64,000 bases of DNA, taken from positions 15,665,572 through 15,729,571 of the forward strand of contig NC_136008.1 of the NCBI RefSeq assembly GCF_048128805.1. Direction: 5' to 3'. The stretch comes from Centroberyx gerrardi (lineage: Eukaryota; Chordata; Actinopteri; Beryciformes; Berycidae). The notes under the pieces are model-generated. The model was not told the DNA's origin. It worked only from the letters and a program-made list of their open reading frames with translations, and ran no database searches. Numbering within the stretch: position 1 is the stretch's first letter; every line of letters starts with the position of its first letter. The position numbers and the translations under genes were made by a program. Below are positions 11,674-24,894 of this stretch, piece after piece.

Positions 11674-14404
11674 TATACACAAAATACATCAACTCAGCTG
11701 TAATTGTTTATATTGACTTCAACTTAGCTCCGAGCCCCACGCCATGAATCACTGCCAGCAGTCATCGTGGCAGATCTTCACACAGCGGTGGTCCTTTGCA
11801 TCGGAGAGTGTGAGCTTTGTGTTTGTGTGGGCATCAAGCCAACTCTGACCTTAGCACATATGAAGGCAAACAGGAAATCTCTGTCTACACAAGCTGCTGT
11901 CACCTGTCATCTCTCCCTCTCCCTGATTAAAAAGTCACTCTTGATTACATTAAGCATTGCTGGGATACAAAATAGGTTAATATAGTTATAGAGTTGAATT
12001 AATTCATATTTTGTTAGTGGTGGATCTGCCCTAAAGGTTGATCTTGACCTTTTTTTTTTTCAACATGAACCTAAAGGGGAATACTGCTCAATTAAAAAAA
12101 ATGCACATTCACACTTTTAATAATATGTTATTCCCATTAGGTAGAACGGTCAAAACAGTAATTACAGAACTCACTGTTATCTGTGATTTGATATATCTGC
12201 TGCTACACCGATAATGAATGGGATCAAATTGTGGACACATAAAAAAGTTTAACATCCAAATTGGCTTTCTATAAAAGTAGTTATATTGGTTCTGAAACAG
12301 AAAATATATCTTGATCCCCTGAAAATCATTCTATTGTCACAGTCACTTTCTCCATATATTGATTTGAGGGGAAATTTGATAAAAAATAAATAAATAAATA
12401 AATACCTTCAAAAATAAGACCATTGAGTTCACAACTGAAGGTTGTCTGAAGTCAGTATTTTAGAAATGAGCGACTCTCAAAGAATTCAGTCAGGTTCAAC
12501 CTCGACTTGCTTCAATACGTTGTTATTCTTTCTGTTAGCTGGCAGCTGTGGCAGCGTTTTCATCACTCTGACTCAGTGTGACGGTGAAGCACACGGCTCA
12601 GTGTAACACTAGCCCATCCCTTGATCCTTGTAGTCTTTTTAAAATACACACATAATTGTCTGTTTATTTTGTTTGGTTGGCACTTCACACAATTGATTTA
12701 TGTGTTGTTCACATATTCCCGTCAGGAGCATTATTGGGTAAAAAAAAAATTGGGAGATAGAGCAAGAAGAGTTTTCTGATTAATTCAAAATACGAAAATA
12801 TGTCCCAGTTAACTTCTTAAAAGATTCAGAATGAATTTTAATCTTTATTGTTATATTCTTGACACAGCTCAAAGATGGATTCGTAAGCCAGCCATCTGAC
12901 TATCATGAACTGACAAATCAACAGTAATGAAGATTTGTAGACTTTCTTTTCCAAAAGATGTCTCTACTTTCCTCACCTTGGGCACAGCAGGCTTTTCCCT
13001 CCAGCTGCTGCTGGTTAAGTTATTATCAAGTCAAAACCAAAGTCACCCTTGGGTGACAGAGGGCACGGCTAACTCCTGTAGATCATTACATTCCCAACAT
13101 AACAAAGCCATCATGAGTATTTATCGGTGTGATCCCCAAACGGTCATATTTAACCTACCATGGTAATGGATTTATGGAGATATCTTCATTCATCCTCCTG
13201 TATAACATAGAACAGAGGAGGAGGAGGAGTCATGGGAATAATTAAGTACAAACATATATGAAAACAAAAATGCGAAATGTTGAACTACCAGTGAGAATAT
13301 GGATACATTTATTTTCTAAATGTATCCATATTCTCACCGGTAAAACATCCTTTAGTTGTTGTATAGTTTGAGTAACAGCAAATATTTCTAATGGATACTA
13401 AACTGAGTTAAACTGTCCTCTTTTTCCTCACTAGACATGATTTGTTTCAGCTCTCTTGCACCATGGGCATGGACTCAGTTCCCCCTCAGAGAAAGAGGGG
13501 GATGGGGAATGTGAAGGTCTGAGAAACTCAAGACCTCATGGCAGCGTAGCACTCAGCCATCACAAGCACTTAACGTCTTTTAAACATGTTGCAGAGTTGT
13601 TTACCATTGGCTCAGTGTGAACAAAAGCTGGAGCCCCGGCGTCTCCACATTAACAAGGCCCATCTGAGAGCATGAGGGGAAATATAAGCCGGCCTGTGCT
13701 TGCCACTTCATTTCCTGGCTGGTAAGAGCCTGTTTCCTGTGCATCAGCCTAAACATGGCATTTCACCGGGGGGAGTTTGCCACTTGTTCCCCCAGAGTTT
13801 CCCCTCCTCCACTCTTGACTTAGCCCAAGTTGGATTCTCAGCTGCAAACAATTTCTTTTCAGGACACACTGAGTAACGGTTTCCAGATTAGCCCTTGATA
13901 GGATTCAAATTGAAAAAGACATTTTGGAGGATGGACAATGTAAATCAGCTTCACGTTTGTCAGGTCCAGGCAGTTGTTCAAGAGAAGGCAGCGGTTGTGG
14001 TTTTTCAACGCTCTACACCAAAGCATGGAAAGCAAGCTATGGAAACAAATTTTCACACCCAGCAGCTGTTCCACGGCGAGTATGAGGCTGTCTACTCGGG
14101 GAAGAGCTGTCTCGCACATGAACACTGGTGGCTTTGATAGGAATGAGCTCAGAATCGGATGCCGCAAATGTGGGACAAACATTACACACTGTCTATTTTT
14201 TTTTTTCAACAATTTAGAATGCTTAATTTCCACGTTACTTCCCATATAATCTGGAATTTGTTCCCTCACGCATCACCCTGAGACACACGCATACATTTTA
14301 CTCTCGCTCACAAGGCATTTTTATGAGAGGAGTCAGAGTTCAGGTGCAGCCCTGAGGCCAGGTAGGGGTTCAATATCTTGTTCAAGCACACAACAACAAG
14401 CATA
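10498..14404. other. Intergenic DNA, no gene recognised
   Basis: No coding homology. Contains a (TC)n/(AC)n microsatellite at about 11631-11672 and the 13287-13341 hairpin. Around 14353-14395 GGGGTTCAATATCTTGTTCAAG resembles the CTTGCTCAAGG box of old fish retroposon tails, as do 28578-28602 and, reversed, 17882-17905. Confidence 0.55.
13287..13341. repeat. Near-perfect short hairpin (25-bp arms, 5-nt loop)
   Basis: Left arm 13287-13311, loop TTTTC 13312-13316, right arm 13317-13341. The arms pair at 24 of 25 positions; the only mismatch is at the fourth base (A against G in the reverse complement). Homology of the flanks stops abruptly at both ends. It does not look like a known transposon end and has no coding frame. 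Confidence 0.9.
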
Positions 14405-14759
14405 CACACAGAAAAATAAAGGTGCAGACTGGAACCGAAAATGGTGTGGAGTGATGCCATAGAAGAACCATTTCTGGTTCCACAAAGAACCTTTCAAGAA
14501 CCTTTTAATATTATATTAAATTCTATTATATTCTTAATTCTTAGTTATTGGATGGTGGGTGATGGCATAAATGAGGAAAATAACCAAACCCCTCCATATT
14601 ATATATTGTGCAATTGCAAATGAGGCTATACAAGGGCAGATAAACAAAAACATAATGCAGGCGTCTAAGCAAAGGAAAGCAAGGTTCTCTGTGGAACCAG
14701 AAATAGTTCTTCTATGGCATCACTCTGAAGAACCATTTGCACCTTTACCTTTCTGTGTG
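14405..14759. mobile_element. MITE (non-autonomous DNA transposon) with TA target duplication
   Basis: The left end starts CACACAGAAA and the right end finishes TTTCTGTGTG, flanked by TA at 14403-14404 and 14760-14761. Terminal inverted repeats are about 85-90 bp, both carrying AAAGGTGCA, GTGATGCCATAGAAGAAC and TTTCTGGTTCCACA. The AT-rich centre has no transposase frame. The TA duplication suggests mobilisation by a Tc1/mariner- or Harbinger-like transposase; the family is inferred. Arms differ by a handful of changes, so it is moderately young. Confidence 0.85.
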
Positions 14760-14761
14760 TA

Positions 14762-17700
14762 GATATTGGCTATCACAGTTTTCCAACCATGGACCTTATG
14801 GTCCATTCAAACACTTTTGCTGCTGTACCACCGCAAAATCAAATACAACTTAGCAATTCCCAAACCTGAGGTAATTGTCTAAAGCCATAAGCTAAGCTGA
14901 CTTTTAGTTTCTTGGAATAGACTATCACTTGCTGTGGCCTGTCTCCATCAATTAGCCGGATCTCACCACAATGTGTTCCTGTCCCTTTGTTTATAGTCGC
15001 AGGGTTCATTACTAACAGGACCCGCTTACACTACTCTCTTCCAGATGGCAAGCAGGCAGGCAGGACCGAAGAGTTGGTTAGTCCCACCATGAGCACTTAG
15101 CCCTCAGATAGCATGGGGCCGCTGGAGGCCAGACTGAGCTGAAATGGTTCATGGTCAAAGGGGATAGAACAGTCAGATTGGGGCTCTTTAGTATTTTTGG
15201 CCGAGGAAGAAAAGCTTCAGATTCCCAGGACCCAGAAAGCAAAGCCCTCTGTAGTGCGGGGAAAGCTTGTATGCTGCCATGTGGACACAGAGGGTTTGAT
15301 TGCAGATGGACCAGTTCCTGCAGCCAGAGGGGGAGAAACGTGCGGTAGGGGATTGAATCTGATTGGATGTGGAGCAGATCTAAAGTTCAAAGCCCGCAGC
15401 TGTGACAGAGAGAAAGAGTGAGAGGTCAACAGACTGTGTTCGGTGGTTTGTGGAGCCGCACGTGATGAGAGTAGACAGTCAGCAGCTGCACAGTGACAAA
15501 CAGACGTTAAGTGTCTGACCATTGGTTACAAAATTCATATTCATGCAGTTAATACATAAAGGAAATTCTAATTGTATGTAAAAATCTGTCGGTAGTACCC
15601 AGTTGCATTTTGTAAAATGGGAAATTGTTTTTGTAAGGCTTAGAAATAGTTTTCTGGAATTAACAGCTTATTTGTATCAGTCATGGAGAAACAAAGTCAT
15701 AACAAATCTGCCACCTTTTGACAAATGATGTCAAACTGCTGCCAATTATGACTTTAATGCCATGGAACTGTGATGGATTCAAAATTAATCATCATCTGCT
15801 TTTCTTTCACCTCTGTCATCAAGTTGAGCTGTTCCTTCCCTTTCTCCTTCCTTCTTTTTCTGCCACTTTTCTCTCCCTGCCTAAAAAGGAAGAACCAAGT
15901 CAAGGGAGTGGTCCCTCTTTTGGTTCACTGGATGGTGACTGGCAGCTGTGAAAGGGAACACTTAATGGTGAGACAAACCGAGATGGAAGGGGATGTGTGA
16001 CAAAGACAGGCCACAAGAAGGCAAACACCCTCCTTGCAGACAGCACTGATCATCGCTGTATGAGTGACCAGTGGAGAGCAATCCATCAAGAGACCCAGTG
16101 CATGTGAGTATTTGAGTATTCGTGTCAAATTACATTTAAAAAAAACAGTGCAATTAATCAAGACCAAACACCATTTCAAAAGCACTCTACTCTGCTACAA
16201 AACATTGCTGCTGTTAGATCAAAGCCTTGTGTCTTCACAAAGTCAACTCATCAGGCATTGAGAAAAAACAGCCTGATTTTAAGACTGTGTTTTTGAAATT
16301 TGATCGTGGAAATGGAATGGTTTTTATGGGCCTTAGGCTCATTAAACCTAGTCTGGACCATTTAACCTTCAGCTTAAGTTAAAACATGAAAATCACCTAA
16401 ATTGGAGGTACGAAAAAATAGCTTAACTATATCAATTTCATGATGTTCAAAAGAGTATATCCTTTTCATAATGTTTATAATGCTGTCAGTACAAAAGTAT
16501 ACATAATTTATTTGTTCATTTAATTTGCTTATTTGATTTACAGGACAACACGTTCAGCTGGGCTGACAATATTACATTTACTTATTTACTTTTTGTTAGT
16601 TTTAGAAATTTTTGGTAGTGATCTGGTAATAACAAAGACAATCCTGCATTGCAAAAAGGAGAACATAGGCAGGGGAGTGCACTGGCTCTGATTTTAGACT
16701 TATTCTTTAATCATCCCACCTTTCTCTCTCTCTCTTTCTTTCTCTCTCTCTCTGTCTAACTTTCCACCCTCCCATCACCTTACCCCCCTGCCGGTCCCTC
16801 TAAAAGCTACAGACAAAACCAGGCCTGTGAACTGACTGACACATTCCTCCGTGTGCCTCTGAAAGGACCTCATTTAACGTTACTCACGTTTTTCTCTGCC
16901 TGACGCCCCGAGTCAACTAGCTCCATCAGCCACAAAATTCAGAAGAACAAAACACCCGCACAGAGAAAAGAAAGAAAAGCAGGGAGAATGGCACACAGAA
17001 TGACTGGGAGAAAAGGAGAAGAAGAAGAAGAAGGGGGGAAATAGTCTTTTTAGGTTCAAAGACACTCTTTCTCCCTTCCACTCTTATCCATTCACTTTGA
17101 GCCACATTGGCCCCCGGGGGAAAGAGGGTTGTTCCTCATTGGTGCCATTCACCTGTCAATCATGCTGTTACAGGATCTGATGGGCTCCATGTTGTGGAGC
17201 GGAAACTACCCAGCCAAGAGGCACATGGGATGAAATCACCACCTGTTTATGCTGGGAACAAAGCCACCTCCACTGTCCAACTAGAGCCGCTCTGAAACTT
17301 TCTTCTTCAGCCCAACTGAGTCTAAAACTTTATTTTTGCTCTTCCACCCATGATTTTCTTTTTCCTTCAGTTCCATCTGAAACTCTTCTGCACAGCTGAA
17401 CCATCAATTTTAAATGGTTGCAACAGTTCAACTTCATTTATGTATATAAATCCATGTATTTATTTATTTTCAGTTCATGTTTGACTTATGTGATAAATTC
17501 CTCATTAAATTCTGATGTATTTGGGATGACTACACTATAAAGTATAGTACAATATTTGTATTTTGACAACTACATAGTTATTCAATAGTACCTCTTCACC
17601 ACAGAAGAGTCAGTTGTAGCACAGTAATGCCATATTACACTCAGTAATGATGTAATGAGTAATGAAGAATTTGCTCTTTTCACATATCACACTATCAACA

Positions 17701-18528
17701 TAAGGATGCTCTTAATAGGGATGGATCCAGGCTGTTATGGGGATCAAACCTGTGACACTAACATGGTTAGGGCATAGTGGGGCATGCTGGTGGAAAGAGA
17801 GACCATACCAGGACTGCTCTGTTACTGAAAGGCCATAGGTTTAACTTTTGTGACAGCCAGTATTCATGCCCGTCAATACATCCTTGAGCAATACACTGAA
17901 CGCCTACAGTATCTGTTCTAGGTGCATTGAAAATGGCTGACCTGCCCTCTGCCTTCTGGCAAGACACGTACATGGGAAAAAAATACCCCTCTTAATTCCA
18001 CAATATGTAATATGGCAACACAGTGCACTAAACATGGACATTTTTGGTTTGAAAATTAATATCGCTTCTGACCTAAGTGAAACCTGTAGTGAAATGAATA
18101 CCGGTAAGATGCATTCCTATCATGACAGGTCAGGCGTAACTCTATAGACACAAAGCAAAGCGACCCCCCCCCACCCGAAGCCCTCCATGCCAGACCGAGG
18201 TATAGAATAACTGGGGAGAATGTTTCTGAGGGCCACGATAACTGCTCTGAAACTGGAGACAGATCAACTGGAAGCAAATCCAGGTGGTCTGCTATCCCGC
18301 TTCCTCTGTTCCCAGTGAAAAATCACTTTCCTTTCTGCCACTGCTGGATCCATATAGAAGAACATATACTTTATAGACCCAGATTGATCCGGTATGTGGC
18401 TCTGAATGTGATCCGAGGACGGCTTGTGGAGTTGATGAAGGTGCTGAGGGCTCCTGCCGCGGTGGCAGAGCTGGTGACAGTAAAGCATCTCAGCTCAGAT
18501 ACTGCTGACCTTATTCCAAATGTGGTTT

Positions 18529-18585
<57 letters not shown>

Positions 18586-21060
18586 TTGCATTGGGGTAAT
18601 GATCTCCAAGAAAGCACAGTGTAAAAACGCAATCAATCAGTAATGACCTCATGTAAATCGCTTTCCTACCCCGACCTGCCATCAGCTAATACTATTTCAC
18701 TGTGAGAGAATTGAACGCTGTTCTTTACACAACCAGATCCATGCTCTGTAAGAATAACAGGACCTACATGAACGTCCTGGGTCTGGCTGTAACCCGAGAG
18801 CCTCGGGGTGGTACTGAGGGAACGCCAGGGACCCGGTGTGTGAAAAGGGTCCAGTCAGCTTTGGCCCGAGCCACACAGACGACCACTCACTTCATCCAGA
18901 GCCCTGCCCAGCGGGACGCAGCCATCTGGACTCGTTTCTGCTCCGACAGGGTGGCTCTCCTCAACGCCCTCTGTGTGACTGGTACATTCACAGCGGGCCC
19001 CAGGAATGTGCTTCTCCAGGAGGGACTGAGCAGATTTAGGGGGAGGGGGGGGGGGGTGATGGCGCAGAGTGATCTATCATTTCACCCTGTACGTTGGAGC
19101 ACGTCATTTCATCAACATCTGTATTTCATTTTTAGTGCGCTGATCAGTCTTGGGTTCAGTTCCTTTGGTTTTAGGCACAAAAGAAATGCTTCAAATCACT
19201 CTGAGCATCATTATTCACTTTTTGTTGAAACTTGTAGGCTACAAACACATGTAATACATAAAATATGTTCGAAATAACATCTCAAAGATTTCTCTAATTC
19301 CCTCAGGCTGTCACTCAGGCTACTCCCTTGCTTTCAATGTTTCATAATCACTAAACAGCACCATTACTATATTCATTCCCTATGCTAATTGGGTTGTGAT
19401 ACACTGAAAGAAACTTTAGGGGTAATTTTAATTGGCAGTTTTGAAGGGTAAAATAATTGCGCTATATGTTCCTGCATTGAGAATAATAATAACTGTAAGG
19501 AAATATTCTGCCTTGTGTTTCGGGTGCAAAGAACATTTCCCAGTTGTGTTTCCCAGCTGAAATGCCCTGAAGGCTGCCCAGTGTTTCAAAGAGTTGGGTT
19601 AACAGAACCAAAAATGATCCATACTGTAGCAGAGTAGTACGCCCAGACAGGACCCCCATGCATGTATTACTGCCATTCCCGCGCCTACAGCGACAACTCG
19701 ACCCTATTAGCAGTCCAGTTACTATGGTAACTGTTACTAAAACCCCAACAGGCCAACAGGCAGGGGTCAGAGGGCAACAGTGGGTCATATGGCAGCTAAC
19801 ACACATGTCTTCCCTCGGTTTCTGGGGTCTACTCAGGGGGAGAGACACTCTGACACATGCAGATGAAGATGTAATGTAGGGCTGATGTGATTCTCTGTGT
19901 CAAAATGTTTGCTGTAGTGTTCTTGCTGATGAATGTATCTAAACTCAGAGAAAGAAAAAACCTGTCCCGGGTTTTCATATTGAAAATTGTAGCTCCTGCG
20001 CTGGCTGAATACTTGAATAAATATAAATTCTGGTTGAATATTACAGTATACTGCTTTGGTTAGAACAGTGGACAATGCAGAGTGCAATTGAAAAAAAAAA
20101 TGGGAAAGAAAAGCAGCTTTTTCAAAAATCACTCAAAAATATCACCACAGATTTCAACACTCATTTTCACAAGGGAAACATTTTCTCTAATAGCTTTAAC
20201 AGAAGTTGATGTGGAAAGGGGGAAACAATTTGCAATGGGAGTTGCTGGAAACAAAGACAGAAAACAGTGTTTTGTTGTTGAGAATATCTCCAACATGGCA
20301 TTAATAATTAATCACAGAAAAAACACCCTCTCACCACCTTGGGTTTGTTGGTGGTGAACCTGCGATTCCTGACTATCAGATCATCAGTCGAGCTCCTATG
20401 TGAAGTTTACATTGCACTGGGAATTGGATGGGGCATTACGTGGCAAGTCCCAATGACCAAGCATTGATCTGCAACCTGCATGAGTCCTGTGTCCCGTCCC
20501 TTTTGAGACTGTGATCAATAAGCTCCTTTCCTGGAGACGATACACACCACATTCATCTTCCACGCGGCCGCCTGCCAGCCTTTCCACTGGAACCACTTTT
20601 AATCACATCCCCTGGGCCTCCCAAGTGTTTTCTCATTGAAAGTGGCTGGGATACGAAAGTGAGACATTAATTCTCAGGCTGTGATAGAAGACCATGTGCT
20701 GCTTTTACTGTAGGCTTCCCACTGGCATGTTACACTCTTACGGTGCTTGCATAAGTACATTTCATGGACAAATGTGTTTAATGTTATGCAACCCAGACAT
20801 GAGGATTTAGTGGTATCAGAGACAATTCCTATGTGGATCCACCTTCCGGTAAAAGCTTTTGTTCCGCTGCCTTTTGCTATGAGCTTTCACCACAAATCCA
20901 TTCTCATTACTTAATTGGTGGGAGCGAGAGCATCGAGCTCCGGCTTGCTGAACCTCACAGCTGAACACAGACAGGCAGCGTCACCTAGTGGGATGTTGTA
21001 AAATGGTATGGAATAACTTGGGGAAAATGGTAAACTTGGAACAAAGAGGAAAGCGTGTCA
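14762..21060. other. Intergenic DNA, no gene recognised
   Basis: No coding homology despite several open frames, the longest at 18702-19277. Contains a (TG)n block at about 18531-18583 and a G-run at 19038-19058. 17705-17960 has an internal CCTTGAGCAATACACTGAAC box reminiscent of degenerate fish SINE or LINE tails, but I cannot fix its ends. Confidence 0.55.
18531..18583. repeat. (TG)n microsatellite
   Basis: About 25 TG units with GCG interruptions at both ends; it gives poly-Val/Cys and poly-His/Thr frames that are not genes. Confidence 0.95.
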
Positions 21061-21064
21061 GTGG

Positions 21065-21180
21065 TATTTCATTTGGCCAATCAGCAGCTTTGGCTCTTCT
21101 CATTGGCTAAAAGGGAGCTGTCAATCAAACCCTCCAGAGGTTGTTTTTCTGTGATCCTCTCAGTGCGGTTCAGGAGGTCC
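21065..21180. promoter_or_regulatory. CCAAT-rich promoter-like segment upstream of cbx3b
   Basis: GGCCAATCAG at 21075-21084 and an inverted box, CATTGGCT at 21101-21108, followed by TGTCAATCA at 21119-21127: closely spaced NF-Y-type sites in a GC-richer patch. It lies about 0.8 kb upstream of the cbx3b CpG-rich promoter. It could be an alternative cbx3b promoter or the remnant of a divergent partner promoter. Confidence 0.35.
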
Positions 21181-21258
21181 TGGAGTAAAGATCCTCTCCG
21201 TGAAAACCTATGAGCTTATCAATGGTTCTAGCAATGTAGTGTAGCTGTAAAATACCAA

Positions 21259-21380
21259 TAAAAAAATATTTTAAAAAGCAGCAATAAATAATAAAATAAA
21301 TAATAATAATAAATAATAATAATAATACTACTAATAATAATTATAATAATCGTAACAATAATAATAGTAATAATAATAAT
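21259..21380. repeat. (TAA)n-type AT-rich repeat
   Basis: Imperfect ATA/ATAATA repeats, roughly 120 bases, between the CCAAT cluster and the cbx3b promoter. Confidence 0.9.
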
Positions 21381-21879
21381 GTTAGGTGAATGTTCTATAT
21401 TATCCTTTCATCCTTCCTCACTATCTTGCCTGTATTTGCAGTTTAAGCAGCCTGCATTGAATCCTGGACAGTCAAATAAATTAGATATCTTTACTGTGAG
21501 AAAATATGTCCCGAGCTGTATAATTATTATACCTAAACATCCACACACAGAATATCTGGAGCAGGTATAGACTACTCTGGGGTATGGTGAAATCCCTGCA
21601 TCTGATATCATTTGGCACCTAAACATCTCTGGGTACAGAGTGGAATTACTGATGACTGACAAGATATTCTCATTTAGCCAGTGTGATAAATTATTAGACG
21701 TACAGCAGCTCACCAATCTATCTTGCACACAACTTTTTTAAGAGGGGACATTATACCTGAATACCCTGAAATAAATTTTGAATGGTTTGATCTTTGCTCT
21801 CTTTTACGGTGATAAAAGCCACTAGATCAAATGTGGAATCAGTCAGGGCTTAAGGCATGGCTAGTGTCCGTACCTTGCC

Positions 21880-22330
21880 ATACCCAGCTGACGCCCATGG
21901 GTGGCAGGGCTGTTCCGGACCACTGGACGGGACGGACGAGCGGACTGCGCTGTGATTGGTCGGCGACGTGCGCGTCCCCGTCGTCTCCTCCCGGTTTTCC
22001 TGGCATGACCTTTTCCCTTGGCAACCACTTCCTCCGAGCATCCACGGCCATCTTTAATTTTAACTCATTGATGAAAAGTTATTTTCCTAATGTAAACACG
22101 CCGACCGACACATTTGCGCACAAAGCAACATCGACGGCGTTGTGTGCAGGTAGTTTCTGCCGACAAGCTCCAAAAATAACAACACCGCAGTTGGCTATCC
22201 GCCGAGATAAAGTAAACACCGAAAGCGTACGTGCATATTGTTCATTACAGCGTCTTGTGCATCATTCAGACAGGTTTTCATTAATGTTTTCCGCCTGCTG
22301 TTCGCACGCCGTGTTTCCAACTCAGCTGAC
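21880..22330 (+). promoter_or_regulatory. CpG-rich promoter and likely 5' non-coding exon of cbx3b
   Basis: A marked rise in CG dinucleotides relative to the flanks, with an inverted CCAAT box (GATTGGT, 21954-21960). The cbx3b start codon sits one base after a splice acceptor, so a non-coding first exon is required and this is the only CpG-rich candidate upstream. A possible donor is GCAG/GTAGTT at 22149-22151. The 168-codon frame here is taken as a CpG-island artefact. Confidence 0.6.
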
Positions 22331-22658
22331 CCAGTGAACAATACAGATGTGTAGATACAAACGTGTTACATATCTCATCTGAGGAGTAGTATGTGCTTCC
22401 GAAAGAAACAGCAGGTGGAGCGCTATAATAAGTGTGGATGGATCATTGTCTGAAGGGCACAACATAGTGTTCACTACTGCCATGTTGTTCTGCAAATATT
22501 TAAGCAGCAGGGGGACGAAAGTGTTGCATTTTGCATCATTTTTGAGTTTCAGGAAAGAAGTAGATCTCTGAACTTTCTGTCATGTTTCCCTATGCATGTG
22601 AGTGGCCTGACATCATATGAGCTAGTTGGAAATCGTCTGTTTATTCTTTCATGGCAGG

Positions 22659-24894
22659 ATGAGAAAGAAACAGACTGTCAAACAGAGGAAGACTGAGGAG
22701 ACTACAGTTGTCCAGGAGTTTGTGGTGGAAAAAATAATTCGCCGCAGGATCTCTAATGGAAGAGTGGAGTACTTCCTCAAGTGGAAAGGCTTCACTGAGT
22801 AAGGGAGATATTAGAGTTAAATCATTTAGATACTTGCTGAAATTGTCAATTTTTGTGTATGTATGAATAGGAAATTGTATTCTTTTCACTATGCTACCAG
22901 TAATTGATTTTAATATCTTTTTAGTGCTGACAACACTTGGGAACCAGAGGACAACTTGGACTGTCCTGAACTCATTGAAGAGTTTCTGAAACACCTGCAC
23001 CTGTCTGCGGAGAATGAGGAAGAGGATCTTGAACAACAAGAGCCAGAGTTTATCCCCAAGGAAGAATCGGCTGAACAGGAGACGGAAATTGTGAGTGTGT
23101 GAGAGTCGTGGTGGTGGAACGTCTATGATTGCATGTTATTTCCATGTTATTCACTGAACTTCCGCACCTAAATTTGAACAACAAGAAAATCTATCTACTA
23201 TCATGCTCTTTTTTTTTTATATAGTCTTACAGAACCTACTTTTAGCTTTCAGTCAGGAAACTAACAACTAGTATTATATATAATTCTGCTATTTCTCTAA
23301 AATAAATATGATAAACATGATAAATTACTTATAAGGACTATAAACAAATCAGTTATTTACCAATACAGTAAACATGCAGGAGTCTTTTAGTGAAATTGGT
23401 GCAGAGACGTACTGACAACTTAAAGGATTTTACAGTATGAAATGAAATACATGGTACAAGTACATCAGGATCACACGTTCAGTGTAAAGGGAAAACACAA
23501 GACATAAAAAACCTACAAAACACATATGGACACTAGACTGTTGCCATATGCATATATGCAACATTTTATAGCTGTGTGTGTTCAAGCCATATGGCGTACA
23601 GCTTGGTTGCAACTGTAGAGGGAATTGAATTGTGAGTGAGTTCATTGGTGATGGCGGGCCATGAGGAAGTTATACTGAATAAAATGACATTTATAAAATA
23701 AGTGCTTGAGAAGCTACATTCAGTGCATTTTCACAAATATCCATCTTCACAAGTCTAGTATTAGTCTTAAACTCTTATTTTTCTTCAAACAAGTGATCAA
23801 ATCTGCAAATGGGATAAATTCACTTGTTTCCAATAAAAATCATATTGATTCAAGAATTATCTTGAGTCTAACATTATCTGATACTAGCGGATTGATCTAC
23901 CTTATATCAAGATACTGTCCCTTGTTCCTAGAAAATTCTTGAAATGAGTGCAACTGCATTGGAAACAAGCGAAACTCTCTCACCCTGTTTTGCTTCTACT
24001 TGTGTGGTTATGTTTTTTGCAGTGTTTCTGGAAGTGAAAGCAGCTACATTTCCTTTTTTTTGTATTGAGCATATACAGTAAAAAATACCACAAGTAGGGT
24101 GTGTCTTGACGCTGACGTTGTCTAACTGTCTAACTGCTGTTGCTGTTGTTTGTGTTATTCTTGTCCCGGTCCTGTGTGCAGTCGCAGCAGCAGGCCTACA
24201 CCGAGCAGAGAGACAGGGACGCCCTTGAGCCAGATGATGAGCAGTCAGAAACCCCCAATAGCCTCGGCACTTACCTCGAGCCTGAGTGCATCATCGGCTC
24301 CACAGACAGACAGGGAGAGCTCATGTTCCTAGTCAAATGGTAACTCCGGTGCTTCCTCTTTTCCTCTGTCCTTGAGCGAATGCCAACAGCTGAGTAGATG
24401 TGCAGCGGAGCGGAACAGTTTGTTGGACGGCAAATGCAAAAAATGGTTTTGCGTTTAAAATAGGGATAAGCATTACTTTTGTAAGTGTGGTAAGTGACAG
24501 CAGGCAAATAATTCTGAATCTGAGGAAGTCCTCTTGGATGTTTCATATGTGTAACCACAGTAATGATAGACTGGAATGGGCCAAGTGCATAAAAATGGCA
24601 GTTTTAAATTGATGTTATTCAGTCCCTTTAGCCCATACCACAGAATAACTTAACTGCAAGAGTGTGTGTTGCAATTCGGACACTTTTCATTCATGGATGA
24701 GCATGAAACGAAGACATGAAGACCGGGAGGCGGCCATCTTTAAGCACCCGGTCCATTGTGTGTTTTCCCCACAGGAAGAACTCGGACGATGTGGCCCTGC
24801 TGTCGGCCCGGGAGGCGAGCGCCAGGTGTCCCCAGGTGGTCGTCGACTTCTACGAGCAGAAGCTGACCTGGCACTGTGGAGATGAGGAGCAGTG

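Noticed and set aside
17705-17960. SINE-like segment with a CCTTGAGCAATACACTGAAC box
   Set aside because: No A/B box promoter, tail or target duplication could be fixed, so it is only mentioned in the interval description.
18702-19277. 191-codon open frame on the plus strand, the longest outside recognised exons
   Set aside because: No recognisable domain, composition changes along its length, it runs through a G-homopolymer, and no splice or promoter context supports it.
21831-22337. 168-codon frame upstream of cbx3b
   Set aside because: It coincides with the CpG-rich promoter, where stops are rare; the product shows no family and the frame ends before the cbx3b acceptor.
22501-22520. CAGCAGGGGGAC sequence as a CTCF site in the cbx3b leader intron
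   Set aside because: Only about 11 of 14 consensus positions fit; too weak to list.
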